Below are positions 27,061 through 35,401 of a DNA stretch of 64,000 bases, piece after piece. The notes below the pieces were generated by a model that saw only the letters and a program-made list of their open reading frames with translations, was not told where the DNA came from and searched no databases. Location of the stretch: positions 558,001-622,000 of the forward strand of contig NZ_JAUSQL010000001.1 in assembly GCF_030811095.1 (NCBI RefSeq), read 5' to 3'. The position numbers were made by a program, and so were the translations under genes. This stretch comes from Trueperella abortisuis. GTDB taxonomy: Bacteria > Actinomycetota > Actinomycetes > Actinomycetales > Actinomycetaceae. Each line of letters starts with the position of its first letter. Position 1 is the stretch's first letter.

Positions 27061-27099
27061 GCCCGCGCTCCGCTAGTCTTGACCAGGAGGAAGGACTGC

Positions 27100-29070
27100 G
27101 TGGGAATGATCATCGACTATCTGGGCCTGATGGCGTACGCCGCCGCTATCGGCGCCGTCGTCTACCTGCCCGGCTTCGCCGTTGCCCGGGCGGGTGGCGC
27201 CTGCCGCCCCATCGCGCTCGTCCTCGCCCCCGCGCTCACCTTCGCCGTGGTCGGGGTGGGGGCAATCGCGGCGAATGTCGCCGGCCTGCGCTGGGGCTGG
27301 CCCGTCTTCCTCGGCGCCACCGCGATTCTGGCCGGGGCATGCGCGCTCGGCCGGCGCGGCATGGTTCGCCTCAACGACGCATGGGAACACATGAGAGTTC
27401 CGGCAGTGGACCGCCCCCGCCGCCTGGCCCTCATCCTCGCGGCACTCTTCCTCGTCGTCCCCATTCTTGCGCTCATCGACCCGAACGTGCCCTCCTCGCA
27501 GGCCGACCCCATGTTCCACTACAACGGGGTCAATGCGATCGTTCACACGGGCGACGCCTCCGCCCTGTCCGCGATGGGCTGGAACTACGGCATCAGCGCG
27601 GCGCCCGCCACCTATCCGGTGGTCTGGCATGCCATCCTCGCCCTCTTCGGCAACGCCCACATCCTGCTCGCCTCCCATGCCTTCGCCTACGTGGTGGTTC
27701 CGATCATCTGGCTTCTTTGCATGGACGCCTTCGTTCGCGTCGTCCTGCCCGGGCGGCCACGGGCGTGGGTAGCCGCCCCGATCGTCGGGGCGATACTGCC
27801 CTATTTCCCGAACTTCATGAGCGTTGCGCGCGGCTTTTGGCCCAACTCCATCGCCGTGGCCGTCATGCCGGCCGTCTACGCCGTGGGCATCCTGGTTGTG
27901 CGATGCCTACCGATGCGCGCCCGCGACGCCGTTGCCCCCCTCGCGCTCATCGCCCTTGCGGGCGTCGGGATGGGGCTGGCCCACCCGGGGGCCGTGTTCG
28001 CCGCGCTTTGGCCGCTCGTCCCGATCGCGGTCGTCGTCCTCGTGGTGGGAGTCGTGCGCGGGGTGCGCGAGCGTTCGCCGATGTGGGCGGCGCTCGCGGC
28101 GCTGAGCGGCACCGGCCTTCTGGTCGGCGGCCTGCTGACCCTTCACCCGCGCGTGCAACTCTTCCTCGCCCGGGCACACCCCAGATCCTGGGATACCGCC
28201 GAGCGGCTTGACACGCTACGCGAGCAGCTTGCGGGCGTCCCCGTCGCGCTCGTCGTGGCCGGCGTGGTCGGCGTCGTCGCCGCGGCCGTCCTTGTCGCGT
28301 TCGTGATGCGCTCGGCGTGGCGGATCAGGGAGGGGCGTTGGCTGCTGGTCGCGTGGCTCGCCCAGTGGCTCATCGTGTTCGGCGCCTATGTGGACGGCAC
28401 CGTCTTCTCGGGCATCGCCGGCATCTGGTACCACGACCCGAAGCGAGCCATGGCGATCCAGATGATCTTCACGGCCCCACTACTGGCCCTCGCCCTCGAA
28501 CGCTGGGCGCGCGGCTGGCGCTTCGGCCTCCTCGTCCTCGCCTCCTTCGCGCTCGGGGCGGGCATGCGGGCGAGTGTTTACGCCGACGCCCGCCCGCCGA
28601 TCGGGCAGGCTCAGATCATCGACTCGCGTGCCGAGATCGATTTGCTCTCCTCACTCGATACCCTCCTCCCGCCGGGCTCCGTGGTCCTCGGCGACCCGAC
28701 CACGGGCATCGGCTACGCCCCGGCATACTCGCGCCTCGCCGTCGTCTTCCCCCAGGTCAACTATCGCTCCGGAGATCCCGACTCCGACTACCTGCGGGAG
28801 AACTTCTCCAGCTTCGATCCCAGGGTGTGCGAGATCCTCGACACCTACGGCGTCGGCTACTACTACTCTGATGAGCCGCTCCTCTTCCAGAAGCGCGACC
28901 GGGCGCAGACCTGGCCGGGCCTGTACGGCGTGCGCAGCGGGCTGGAGGAGATCGCGAGAACGGACGGGGGAACACTGTGGAAGATTACTGGGTGCGGACC
29001 GATCGAGCCCACGGACTGGTGGGTGAACCCTCATCGCCTGGCGGGTGCGCATACGACGGCCACAGATTAG
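27100..29070 (+). CDS. DUF6541 large membrane protein, copy 2
   Basis: A 656-residue multi-spanning protein paralogous to the one at 22642-24753. It shares DPMFHYNGVNAI, FWPNSIA, GIWYHDPKR and GDPTTGIGYAPA at matching places, with about 12 helices and an extracytoplasmic C-terminal part with paired cysteines (RVCEIL, TGCGPI). Start is GTG 27100: AGGAGG and GAAGGA lie nine and four bases upstream; ATG 27106 is the alternative. A long in-frame extension upstream lies opposite the convergent-strand glycosyltransferase and is rejected. The next gene is the paralogue of the glycosyltransferase at 20460, so this is the second copy of a gene pair. Confidence 0.8.
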   Translation: MGMIIDYLGLMAYAAAIGAVVYLPGFAVARAGGACRPIALVLAPALTFAVVGVGAIAANVAGLRWGWPVFLGATAILAGACALGRRGMVRLNDAWEHMRVPAVDRPRRLALILAALFLVVPILALIDPNVPSSQADPMFHYNGVNAIVHTGDASALSAMGWNYGISAAPATYPVVWHAILALFGNAHILLASHAFAYVVVPIIWLLCMDAFVRVVLPGRPRAWVAAPIVGAILPYFPNFMSVARGFWPNSIAVAVMPAVYAVGILVVRCLPMRARDAVAPLALIALAGVGMGLAHPGAVFAALWPLVPIAVVVLVVGVVRGVRERSPMWAALAALSGTGLLVGGLLTLHPRVQLFLARAHPRSWDTAERLDTLREQLAGVPVALVVAGVVGVVAAAVLVAFVMRSAWRIREGRWLLVAWLAQWLIVFGAYVDGTVFSGIAGIWYHDPKRAMAIQMIFTAPLLALALERWARGWRFGLLVLASFALGAGMRASVYADARPPIGQAQIIDSRAEIDLLSSLDTLLPPGSVVLGDPTTGIGYAPAYSRLAVVFPQVNYRSGDPDSDYLRENFSSFDPRVCEILDTYGVGYYYSDEPLLFQKRDRAQTWPGLYGVRSGLEEIARTDGGTLWKITGCGPIEPTDWWVNPHRLAGAHTTATD

Positions 29071-29164
29071 CGCCGAATCCCCCGGGAGGCGACGGCTTTA
29101 ATGCTAGTGTTGATCGGGCAATGCGGCGGCACATGCCCGCGGAGATGACGTGAGGAATCGTGTG

Positions 29165-30238
29165 ATGAAAGAACTGATGGTCTACCACGCTCCCTACCCG
29201 ATGGACTGGAACGCCTCAAGCGCTTCGCGCGTCCGGCCCGCTCGCATGCTTCAGGCATTCCGCGAGAACTACGACGTCCATGAGATTGTCGGCAACCCCA
29301 ACGAGCGCCGGCGGGCTTTTTCCGAGCTGAAGAAGCGGGTGAGGGCGGGGGAGAAGGTGGCCTTCGCATACTCCGAATCCTCCACGTCCCCCAACTGCCT
29401 GGCCACGTCGGTCAAGAAGGGAGTCGATCCCCTGATCGAGCCGCGCATCTTCGCCTACTTCAAGCGCCACGGCATCCCCTTCGGCCAGTTCTACCGTGAC
29501 GTGTACTGGATGTTCCCCGACCAGCTCACCACGGTGGCGCCGCTACGAAAGTTCATCATGCGGATCCTGTACCGTTTCGACCTGGCGCTCATGGACAAGA
29601 CGGGCGCCCACCTGTTCGTCCCGACCGCGAAGATGGGAACGCTGTTGCCTGCGTTTTCCGGGCGGTGCACGCCGCTTCCCCCCGGGACGACGCCGGTCGA
29701 CTCCGCCTATCCCGACCAGCTGTCTCTGTTCTACGTGGGGGGAATCGGTCCGCATTACCGGATGGAGGAGCTGTTCAAGGCGGTCAAGCGGGTGCCCGAG
29801 GTGCGGCTGACGGCGTGCTTCCCGAAGGCCGGATGGGATTCGGTCAAGGCAGACTACCGGCAATACATGGGCGACAACATCCGGATCGTTCACGCCTCCA
29901 ACAAAGAGATGCCAGCCTTCTACGATGAGACCTCGGCGGCGCTACTGTTCGTTGAGCCGAGCGAATACCGGGAGTTCGCCGCGCCGATGAAGTTCTATGA
30001 GGCGCTGTCCTTCGGCAAGCCTGTTATCACCACGAAGCACACGCACGCGGGCCGCGAGTGCGAACGTCTGGGTGTGGGCGTGGCTCTTGACTACGACGCC
30101 GAGGCGCTAGAGGCGCTGCTACGCTCCTGGCTCGCCCACCCCGACCAGCTTGCCGCTCTGCAGGCCCGCGCCCGCGAGGTGCGCAATACCGAGCGGTGGC
30201 TGGATCGCACGTCCGAGGTCGCCAGGGTCCTGCGTTGA
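29165..30238 (+). CDS. GT4-like glycosyltransferase, copy 2 of a paralogous pair
   Basis: A 357-residue GT-B enzyme very similar to the product at 20460-21539: both open with the same MKEL(I/M)VYHAPYPMDWNA stretch and share FYRDVYWMFPDQLTTV and SLFYVGGIGPHY. Start ATG 29165 matches the paralogue and has GAGGA eight bases upstream; ATG 29150 would add five residues absent from copy 1. It follows DUF6541 copy 2 by 94 bases. The two copies differ mainly in the acceptor-side region, so they may recognise different acceptors; this is inference. Confidence 0.85.
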   Translation: MKELMVYHAPYPMDWNASSASRVRPARMLQAFRENYDVHEIVGNPNERRRAFSELKKRVRAGEKVAFAYSESSTSPNCLATSVKKGVDPLIEPRIFAYFKRHGIPFGQFYRDVYWMFPDQLTTVAPLRKFIMRILYRFDLALMDKTGAHLFVPTAKMGTLLPAFSGRCTPLPPGTTPVDSAYPDQLSLFYVGGIGPHYRMEELFKAVKRVPEVRLTACFPKAGWDSVKADYRQYMGDNIRIVHASNKEMPAFYDETSAALLFVEPSEYREFAAPMKFYEALSFGKPVITTKHTHAGRECERLGVGVALDYDAEALEALLRSWLAHPDQLAALQARAREVRNTERWLDRTSEVARVLR

Positions 30239-30351
30239 GCGCCGGCGTTCGCGCTGGCCAATTAGCGCATCTCACTTGCCTGCGATGCGCAGATCACGGC
30301 GCCATCTCGGAAGGTGCAGTAGTCTTGTATCAGCCAAATAAGGAGTGAATT

Positions 30352-31647
30352 ATGCGTATTGCTGTTGTCGCCATGGGCAAGATTGGTCTGCCGCTCGCTG
30401 TGCAGTTCGCGGACATGGGCCACGAGGTCATTGGCGTGGACGTGAACGAGGAGACCGTCCGGCTTATCAACGAGGCCACGGAGCCGTTCCCGGGCGAGGC
30501 TCACCTGCAGGAGAAACTGACCGAGCTCGTGCCGGCGGGCAAGATTCGCGCGACCACCAACTACGCCGAAGCGATCCCGGATGCTGATGCGGTTGTGCTT
30601 GTGGTGCCGCTCTTCGTCAACGACGCCACGTGGGAGCCGGACTTCGGCTGGATGGACGCGGCCACGAAGTCGCTGGCCGAGCACCTGACCCCGAATACCC
30701 TTATTTCGTATGAGACCACCCTGCCCGTGGGCACCACCCGCGGCCGCTGGAAGCCCATGATCGAGGAAATCTCGGGCCTGAAGGAAGGCCAGGACTTCCA
30801 CCTCGTCTTCTCCCCGGAGCGCGTGCTCACGGGTCGCGTGTTCGCGGACCTGCGCCGCTACCCGAAGCTCGTGGGAGGCCTGAGCGAGGCCGGCACGAAG
30901 AAGGCGATCGAGTTCTACGAGTCGGTGCTCACCTTCGACGAGCGCCCCGACCTGCCGCGTGAGAACGGCGTGTGGGACATGGGCAGCGCCGAGGCCGCCG
31001 AGATGGCCAAGCTTGCCGAGACCACCTACCGCGACGTCAACATCGGCCTGGCCAACCAGTTCGCCGTCTACGCCGACTCGGCGGGCATCGACGTCCAGCG
31101 CGTCATCGACGCATGCAACTCCCAGCCCTACTCCCACATCCACCGCCCGGGCATCGCGGTGGGCGGCCACTGCATCCCGGTCTACCCGCGCCTGTACCTG
31201 TCCACCGACCCGGATGCCTCGATTGTGCGCACGGCCCGCCAGTACAACGCCGGCATGCCCGAATACGTGGTTGGCCGCGTCGAGTCACTGCTTGGTGACC
31301 TGGCGGGCCAGAAGGTGGCCGTGCTCGGCGCCTCCTACCGTGGCGGCGTGAAGGAGACGGCGTTCTCCGGGATCTTCGCCACCGTCGACGCGCTGCGTGC
31401 CCGCGGCGCCGAGGTCACGGTCCACGATCCGATGTTCACCGACGAGGAGCTCGCCAAGTTCGGTTGGGACGCCTATCACCTGGGCGAGGAGGTGGCCGCC
31501 GTCATCGTGCAGGCCGACCACGCCCAGTACAAGACGATCACCCCGGCCGACTTCCCCGGCATCAAGGTGCTCTTCGACGGCCGGCGCGTCACGGATCCGG
31601 CCCTGTGGGTGGGAACCCCCCGCCTGGTGATCGGCGACGCGAACTAG
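30352..31647 (+). CDS. wbpA: UDP-N-acetylglucosamine 6-dehydrogenase (WbpA-like)
   Basis: A 431-residue UDP-sugar dehydrogenase that oxidises C6 to a carboxylate using two NAD. Catalytic Cys is C274 in GGHCIPVYP, with K220 in EMAKLAETTYRDVN and the SPERVLTGR region. The dinucleotide loop reads AMGKIG, so the first glycine of GxGxxG is alanine. With wbpB, wbpE, wbpD and wbpI homologues nearby, UDP-GlcNAc is the likely substrate; UDP-ManNAc (WecC-type) cannot be excluded from sequence alone. Preceded by AAGGAG and followed by a strong terminator, so it is a single-gene unit. Confidence 0.88.
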   Translation: MRIAVVAMGKIGLPLAVQFADMGHEVIGVDVNEETVRLINEATEPFPGEAHLQEKLTELVPAGKIRATTNYAEAIPDADAVVLVVPLFVNDATWEPDFGWMDAATKSLAEHLTPNTLISYETTLPVGTTRGRWKPMIEEISGLKEGQDFHLVFSPERVLTGRVFADLRRYPKLVGGLSEAGTKKAIEFYESVLTFDERPDLPRENGVWDMGSAEAAEMAKLAETTYRDVNIGLANQFAVYADSAGIDVQRVIDACNSQPYSHIHRPGIAVGGHCIPVYPRLYLSTDPDASIVRTARQYNAGMPEYVVGRVESLLGDLAGQKVAVLGASYRGGVKETAFSGIFATVDALRARGAEVTVHDPMFTDEELAKFGWDAYHLGEEVAAVIVQADHAQYKTITPADFPGIKVLFDGRRVTDPALWVGTPRLVIGDAN

Positions 31648-31653
31648 ACCACC

Positions 31654-31694
31654 GGGTCCGAGGGGCGCCACGCGGGCCCCTCGGACCCACTTTT
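31654..31694 (+). terminator. Rho-independent terminator after wbpA
   Basis: A perfect 13-bp stem, GGGTCCGAGGGGC (31654-31666) with GCCCCTCGGACCC (31676-31688), a nine-base loop, then AC and TTTT (31691-31694). It lies between the dehydrogenase stop and the ABC exporter genes. Confidence 0.88.
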
Positions 31695-31713
31695 CGAGGA
31701 ACCAAGGTAACCC

Positions 31714-32547
31714 GTGACGATTCTTGAGGAAATACGAGGCTCGAAGGAGCTGCTCCGCAATCTCACGCTGCGCGAGATCAAGGGCAAGTACAAGCGCACG
31801 GCCTTGGGTCAGCTGTGGTCGCTGGCCAATCCCATCGCCCTGATGATCGTCTACAGCTTCGTGTTCGCGATCGTCATCCGGGTCAACGTGCCGCCGGGCT
31901 CGCCTTCGGGTCTGGACCTTTTCGTCATTTGGCTCATGTGCGGCCTGTTGCCCTGGACCTTCTTCTCCAACGTGGTCAACGGCGCGATGGACGCCGTGAC
32001 GGGGAACGAGAACCTCATCAAGAAGGTCTACTTCCCGCGCTGGGTGCTGGTGGTCTCCAACACCCTCGCCGCGCTCTACCAGCACGCGCTCGAGCTTCTC
32101 ATCCTCGCGATCGCAATTCTTATCCTGGGATCGAACATCCTCATCTATATCCCCCTGGTCTTGGTGACCACCCTTCTCCTGGCGCTCTTCGCCACGGGCA
32201 TCGGGTTCTTCGTCGCCATCACAAACGTCTATTTCCGCGACGTCCAGCACTTCATCGGGATCATCTTCCAGCTCGGCTTTTACGCCAGCCCGATCGTCTA
32301 CCCGGTATCCTACGTCCGCGAGGTCTCGGACTCGGTGGGCCCCTTCCTCGGCGCGATCGAGATCATCCACATATACAACCTCAACCCGTTCGTGCATTTT
32401 GCTGGGATTTTCCGCAACCTCTTTTACGACGGGCGCTGGCCCGACTGGCCGGTCTTTGGCATCATTGCGCTGGTCAGCGTGGGTACTTTCATCTGGGGCT
32501 GGCACGCCTTCACCAAGCGCCAGGACTACCTTGCGGAGGTGCTGTGA
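31714..32547 (+). CDS. wzm: ABC-2 polysaccharide exporter permease (Wzm/TagG-type)
   Basis: A 277-residue membrane permease with six predicted helices, beginning LLRNLTLREIKGKYKRTALGQLWSL, a signature of polysaccharide and teichoic acid ABC-2 exporters. The conserved region GNENLIKKVYFPRW is present. GTG start with AAGG seven bases upstream. It overlaps the ATPase gene by four bases (GTGA), giving an exporter operon that continues into a glycosyltransferase. It exports lipid-linked glycan across the membrane. Confidence 0.92.
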   Translation: MTILEEIRGSKELLRNLTLREIKGKYKRTALGQLWSLANPIALMIVYSFVFAIVIRVNVPPGSPSGLDLFVIWLMCGLLPWTFFSNVVNGAMDAVTGNENLIKKVYFPRWVLVVSNTLAALYQHALELLILAIAILILGSNILIYIPLVLVTTLLLALFATGIGFFVAITNVYFRDVQHFIGIIFQLGFYASPIVYPVSYVREVSDSVGPFLGAIEIIHIYNLNPFVHFAGIFRNLFYDGRWPDWPVFGIIALVSVGTFIWGWHAFTKRQDYLAEVL

Positions 32548-33788
32548 ACAACGCCGTCGAGGTCCGGGACGTGACCAAGTCCTTCAAGATCTACTCCGAA
32601 CGAAACAACACGCTCAAGTCCGCCATCATGCGCGGGCGCCGCTCCGTCCACACGGACTTCCAGGCGCTCAAGGGGCTCTCACTGGACGTGCCGCAGGGAT
32701 CCACGTTCGCTCTGGTGGGCGACAACGGCTCGGGCAAATCCACCCTTCTCAAGTGCATTGCGAAGATCCTCGTACCCAATTCGGGCACCATCGCCCGCAA
32801 TGGCCGGATCGCGGCCATGCTCGAGGTGGGCTCCGGTTTCCACCCCGAGCTATCCGGGCGCGACAACATCTACCTCAACGGTTCCATCCTCGGCATGTCC
32901 CGCGCGGACATCGACTCCCGCCTAGATGAGATCATTGACTTCTCCGGCGTCGAGGCCTTCATCGACCAGCCGGTCAAGAACTACTCCTCGGGCATGTACG
33001 TCCGTCTCGGATTCTCCGTGGCCATCCACACAGAGCCGGACATCCTGCTCGTGGACGAGATCCTGGCCGTGGGCGACGCCGCATTCCAGGAGAAGTGCTC
33101 GAAGAAGTTCGTCGACCTCAAGCACGAGGGCCGCACCGTCGTCGTCGTGTCCCACTCGGTCCCGCAGCTGAAACAGATGGCGGATCACGCGGCGTGGCTC
33201 AAGGACGGCGAATTGCAAAAGGTCGGCCCGGCCGCGGACGTGCTCGACGACTACGCCGACTCCACGCGCTTCTTTACGGGGATCGACGACGCCGGTCGCG
33301 TGCGCTGGGGAACCGGCGAAGCCCGCGTTGAGCGGGTGGAAATCCTGCGCGCGGACGGCAGCCCGGTCATGGGCTCGGTGCCCACGGGCGAGGAGCTCAT
33401 CTTCCGACTGCACTACACGGCCCACCAGCGTATCGACAAGCCGGTCTTCGGTTTCTCCCTGTCCTCCAATGATGGCACCTATCTGTGGGGCAACAACACC
33501 CGCGACCAGCACTTCTCGATCGATTACATCGAGGGCCCGGGCACCATCGACCTGCGCGTGCCCAACCTCGTCCTCCAGCCGGGCCTGTACACGGTCGACG
33601 GCTCGGTGGTGAACACGACCACCGAACACGTCTACGACTACGTGCGTGAGGCCAACGGCATCGCGGTCCGCAACGGTGTGCCCTTCGAGTCGGGCGGATA
33701 CGTGATCCTGGATGGGCGCTGGTCGATGCCGGGCCGCGACGAGTCCGACTACTGGGGACGCCCCGGCAAGCGGCACCTGGAGGCCTGA
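32544..33788 (+). CDS. wzt: ABC exporter ATPase with glycan-binding C-terminal domain (Wzt-type)
   Basis: A 414-residue ATPase. Walker A is GDNGSGKST (59-67), signature YSSGM (147-151), Walker B ILLVDE (167-172), and switch H204. Residues about 260-405 form a beta-rich C-terminal domain (WGTGEARVERVEIL, YLWGNNTRDQ, PGLYTVDGSVV) matching the Wzt carbohydrate-recognition domain, which in Gram-negative O-antigen exporters reads the chain's non-reducing end. GTG start 32544 lies within the permease stop with GGAGG four bases upstream; an open frame further upstream runs through the permease gene in another frame and is rejected. Confidence 0.92.
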   Translation: MNNAVEVRDVTKSFKIYSERNNTLKSAIMRGRRSVHTDFQALKGLSLDVPQGSTFALVGDNGSGKSTLLKCIAKILVPNSGTIARNGRIAAMLEVGSGFHPELSGRDNIYLNGSILGMSRADIDSRLDEIIDFSGVEAFIDQPVKNYSSGMYVRLGFSVAIHTEPDILLVDEILAVGDAAFQEKCSKKFVDLKHEGRTVVVVSHSVPQLKQMADHAAWLKDGELQKVGPAADVLDDYADSTRFFTGIDDAGRVRWGTGEARVERVEILRADGSPVMGSVPTGEELIFRLHYTAHQRIDKPVFGFSLSSNDGTYLWGNNTRDQHFSIDYIEGPGTIDLRVPNLVLQPGLYTVDGSVVNTTTEHVYDYVREANGIAVRNGVPFESGGYVILDGRWSMPGRDESDYWGRPGKRHLEA

Positions 33789-35128
33789 TGAAGGTAGCGA
33801 TCATTACCCTAGATACGTTCGGCCAGAAGATGGCCGGCCCCGCAATCCGGGTGTGGGAGATGGCGGGCCTGCTCGCGCGCGAACATGACGTTGAGGTCTT
33901 CACCTTCGGCGCGGTCGAGCGCGCGGGGGCGGGATTCACCCTGCGGCGCACACGGGTGGAGGATTTTCAGGGCGAGCTGGGCTCTCCCGACGTCGTCGTC
34001 ATCCAGGGGTACCTGGTAAAGACCTTCCCGTGGCTGGCCACCTCCGACTTCAAACTCGTGGTTGACCTCTACGATCCCTTTCACATCGAGTCCCTTCAGG
34101 TGGAGCGCTTTCACCCGATGGACGAGCGGCAACGCGCGATCGACCACGCCCTCGCCGAGCTCAACGCGCAGATCCGCGGCGGCGATTTCTTCCTGTGCGC
34201 CTCGGACAAGCAGCGTGACATGTGGCTGGGCCACCTCGCCGCCCTCGGCCGCGTCAACCCGCTCACCTACGACGACGATCCTCGGCTCCGCCGCCTTATC
34301 GACGTGGGCTCCTTCGGGATTCCCGCCGCGGCGCCGGTGAAGAACAGGGACGCCGTGCGCGGCGTCATCGGCGGCATCGAGGCGGGCGACAAGGTGATCG
34401 TCTGGGGTGGCGGGGTCTACAACTGGTTCGACCCGCTGACAGTCATCCGCGCAGTCGACCAGGCCCGCGCGGATGTGCCGAATGTGCGCCTGCTCTTCAT
34501 GGGGGCTAAGCATCCCAACCCCGACGTGCCCGAGATGCGCATGCTGAGGGATGCTCGCGCGCTCTCCGACCGTCTGGGCCTGACCGGCAGGCATGTCTTC
34601 TTCAACGAAGAATGGGTCGAATACTCCGATCGTCACAACTATCTCCTCGACGCCGACCTGGCGATCTCCGCCCACCTTCCCGGCCTCGAGACGGACTTCT
34701 CCTTCCGCACCCGCATGCTCGACTACCTGTGGGCCGGCCTGCCGATCGTGGCAACCGAGGGCGATTACTTCGCCGATCTCGTCGCCGAGCGCGGGCTTGG
34801 GCGCGCGGTTCCCGTGCAGGACGTCGCGGCGATGGCAGGCGCCCTGGTCGAGCTCCTTTCCGATGACGCCGAGCGCGCGGCGTGTGCAGGCCGGGTGGCC
34901 GAGGTTGCCCGGGATTTCCACTGGGAGTCCACCCTCGGCGCGCTCGTGGCATATTGCCGTGAGCCGTGGGAGGCGGCGGACCGCCCGCTCGGCCGGCGCG
35001 CTGGGGCGTCGGAGCCGACGGCCTCGGGTAATGCGAAGGTGCTCGTGCGCAAGGCGGTGCGCTCGGTGCGCGAGCGCGGGATCAAGGACACCGCGGCGCA
35101 GGTGGGGCGCTACCTGAAGCGCCGCTAG
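33788..35128 (+). CDS. GT-B glycosyltransferase linked to the ABC exporter
   Basis: A 446-residue GT-B enzyme starting on the last base of the ATPase stop, so it belongs to the exporter operon. It begins with TLDTFGQKMAGPAIRVWEMA and includes VWGGGVYNWFDPLTVIRAV and HLPGLETDFSFRTRMLDYLWAGLPIVATEGDYFADLV, a family seen next to Wzm/Wzt genes. The last 60 residues are basic, which could help membrane contact. It may cap, terminate or extend the chain that Wzt recognises; this is inferred from position. Confidence 0.83.
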   Translation: MKVAIITLDTFGQKMAGPAIRVWEMAGLLAREHDVEVFTFGAVERAGAGFTLRRTRVEDFQGELGSPDVVVIQGYLVKTFPWLATSDFKLVVDLYDPFHIESLQVERFHPMDERQRAIDHALAELNAQIRGGDFFLCASDKQRDMWLGHLAALGRVNPLTYDDDPRLRRLIDVGSFGIPAAAPVKNRDAVRGVIGGIEAGDKVIVWGGGVYNWFDPLTVIRAVDQARADVPNVRLLFMGAKHPNPDVPEMRMLRDARALSDRLGLTGRHVFFNEEWVEYSDRHNYLLDADLAISAHLPGLETDFSFRTRMLDYLWAGLPIVATEGDYFADLVAERGLGRAVPVQDVAAMAGALVELLSDDAERAACAGRVAEVARDFHWESTLGALVAYCREPWEAADRPLGRRAGASEPTASGNAKVLVRKAVRSVRERGIKDTAAQVGRYLKRR

Positions 35129-35154
35129 CGCGGCGTGGGTTGGTCGTGTGGCTT

Positions 35155-35258
35155 GGTCGTGTGGCTAACTGGTGAATATGAGAGTTTTCGTGGGCAAAAC
35201 CGGGCTATTTGAGGTCAGACTCACCAGTTAGTAACAGCCACCTGCTCGTCGCCTCGCC
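35155..35258. repeat. Palindromic repeat element, copy 1
   Basis: First of two tandem copies. Its core (35165-35231, 67 bp) is bounded by inverted arms CTAACTGGTGA and TCACCAGTTAG, with an inner GTTTT-7-AAAAC hairpin (35184-35200). It shares GGTCGTGTGG on the left flank and a GTCGCCTCGCC-type right flank with copy 2. The core differs from copy 2 at three positions only. Confidence 0.85.
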
Positions 35259-35269
35259 GGGGCCAACAA

Positions 35270-35372
35270 GGTCGTGTGGCTAACTGGTGAATATGGGAGT
35301 TTTCGTGGGCAAAACCGGGCTATTTGAGGCCAGATTCACCAGTTAGCGACGCCATCTGTTGGTCGCCTCGCC
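35270..35372. repeat. Palindromic repeat element, copy 2
   Basis: Second copy, 115 bp downstream of the first. Core 35280-35346 (67 bp) has perfect 13-bp arms CTAACTGGTGAAT and ATTCACCAGTTAG. It lies in the gap between convergent glycosyltransferase genes. No open frame of note; the layout is like a small non-coding palindromic or MITE-like element. Confidence 0.85.
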
Positions 35373-35401
35373 CACTACACCAGCGATTGGGACGAGCCCG
35401 A

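Noticed and set aside
26254..27099. Upstream extension of the second DUF6541 frame
   Set aside because: It lies entirely opposite a glycosyltransferase gene, has no hydrophobic pattern, and a good ribosome site sits just before GTG 27100.
31815..32543. N-terminal extension of the ABC ATPase frame
   Set aside because: It runs through the permease gene in a different frame; a GTG with GGAGG at 32544 starts the ATPase correctly.
35129..35401. Palindromic repeats as a CRISPR array
   Set aside because: Only two copies, internally palindromic, no regular short spacers and no cas genes.
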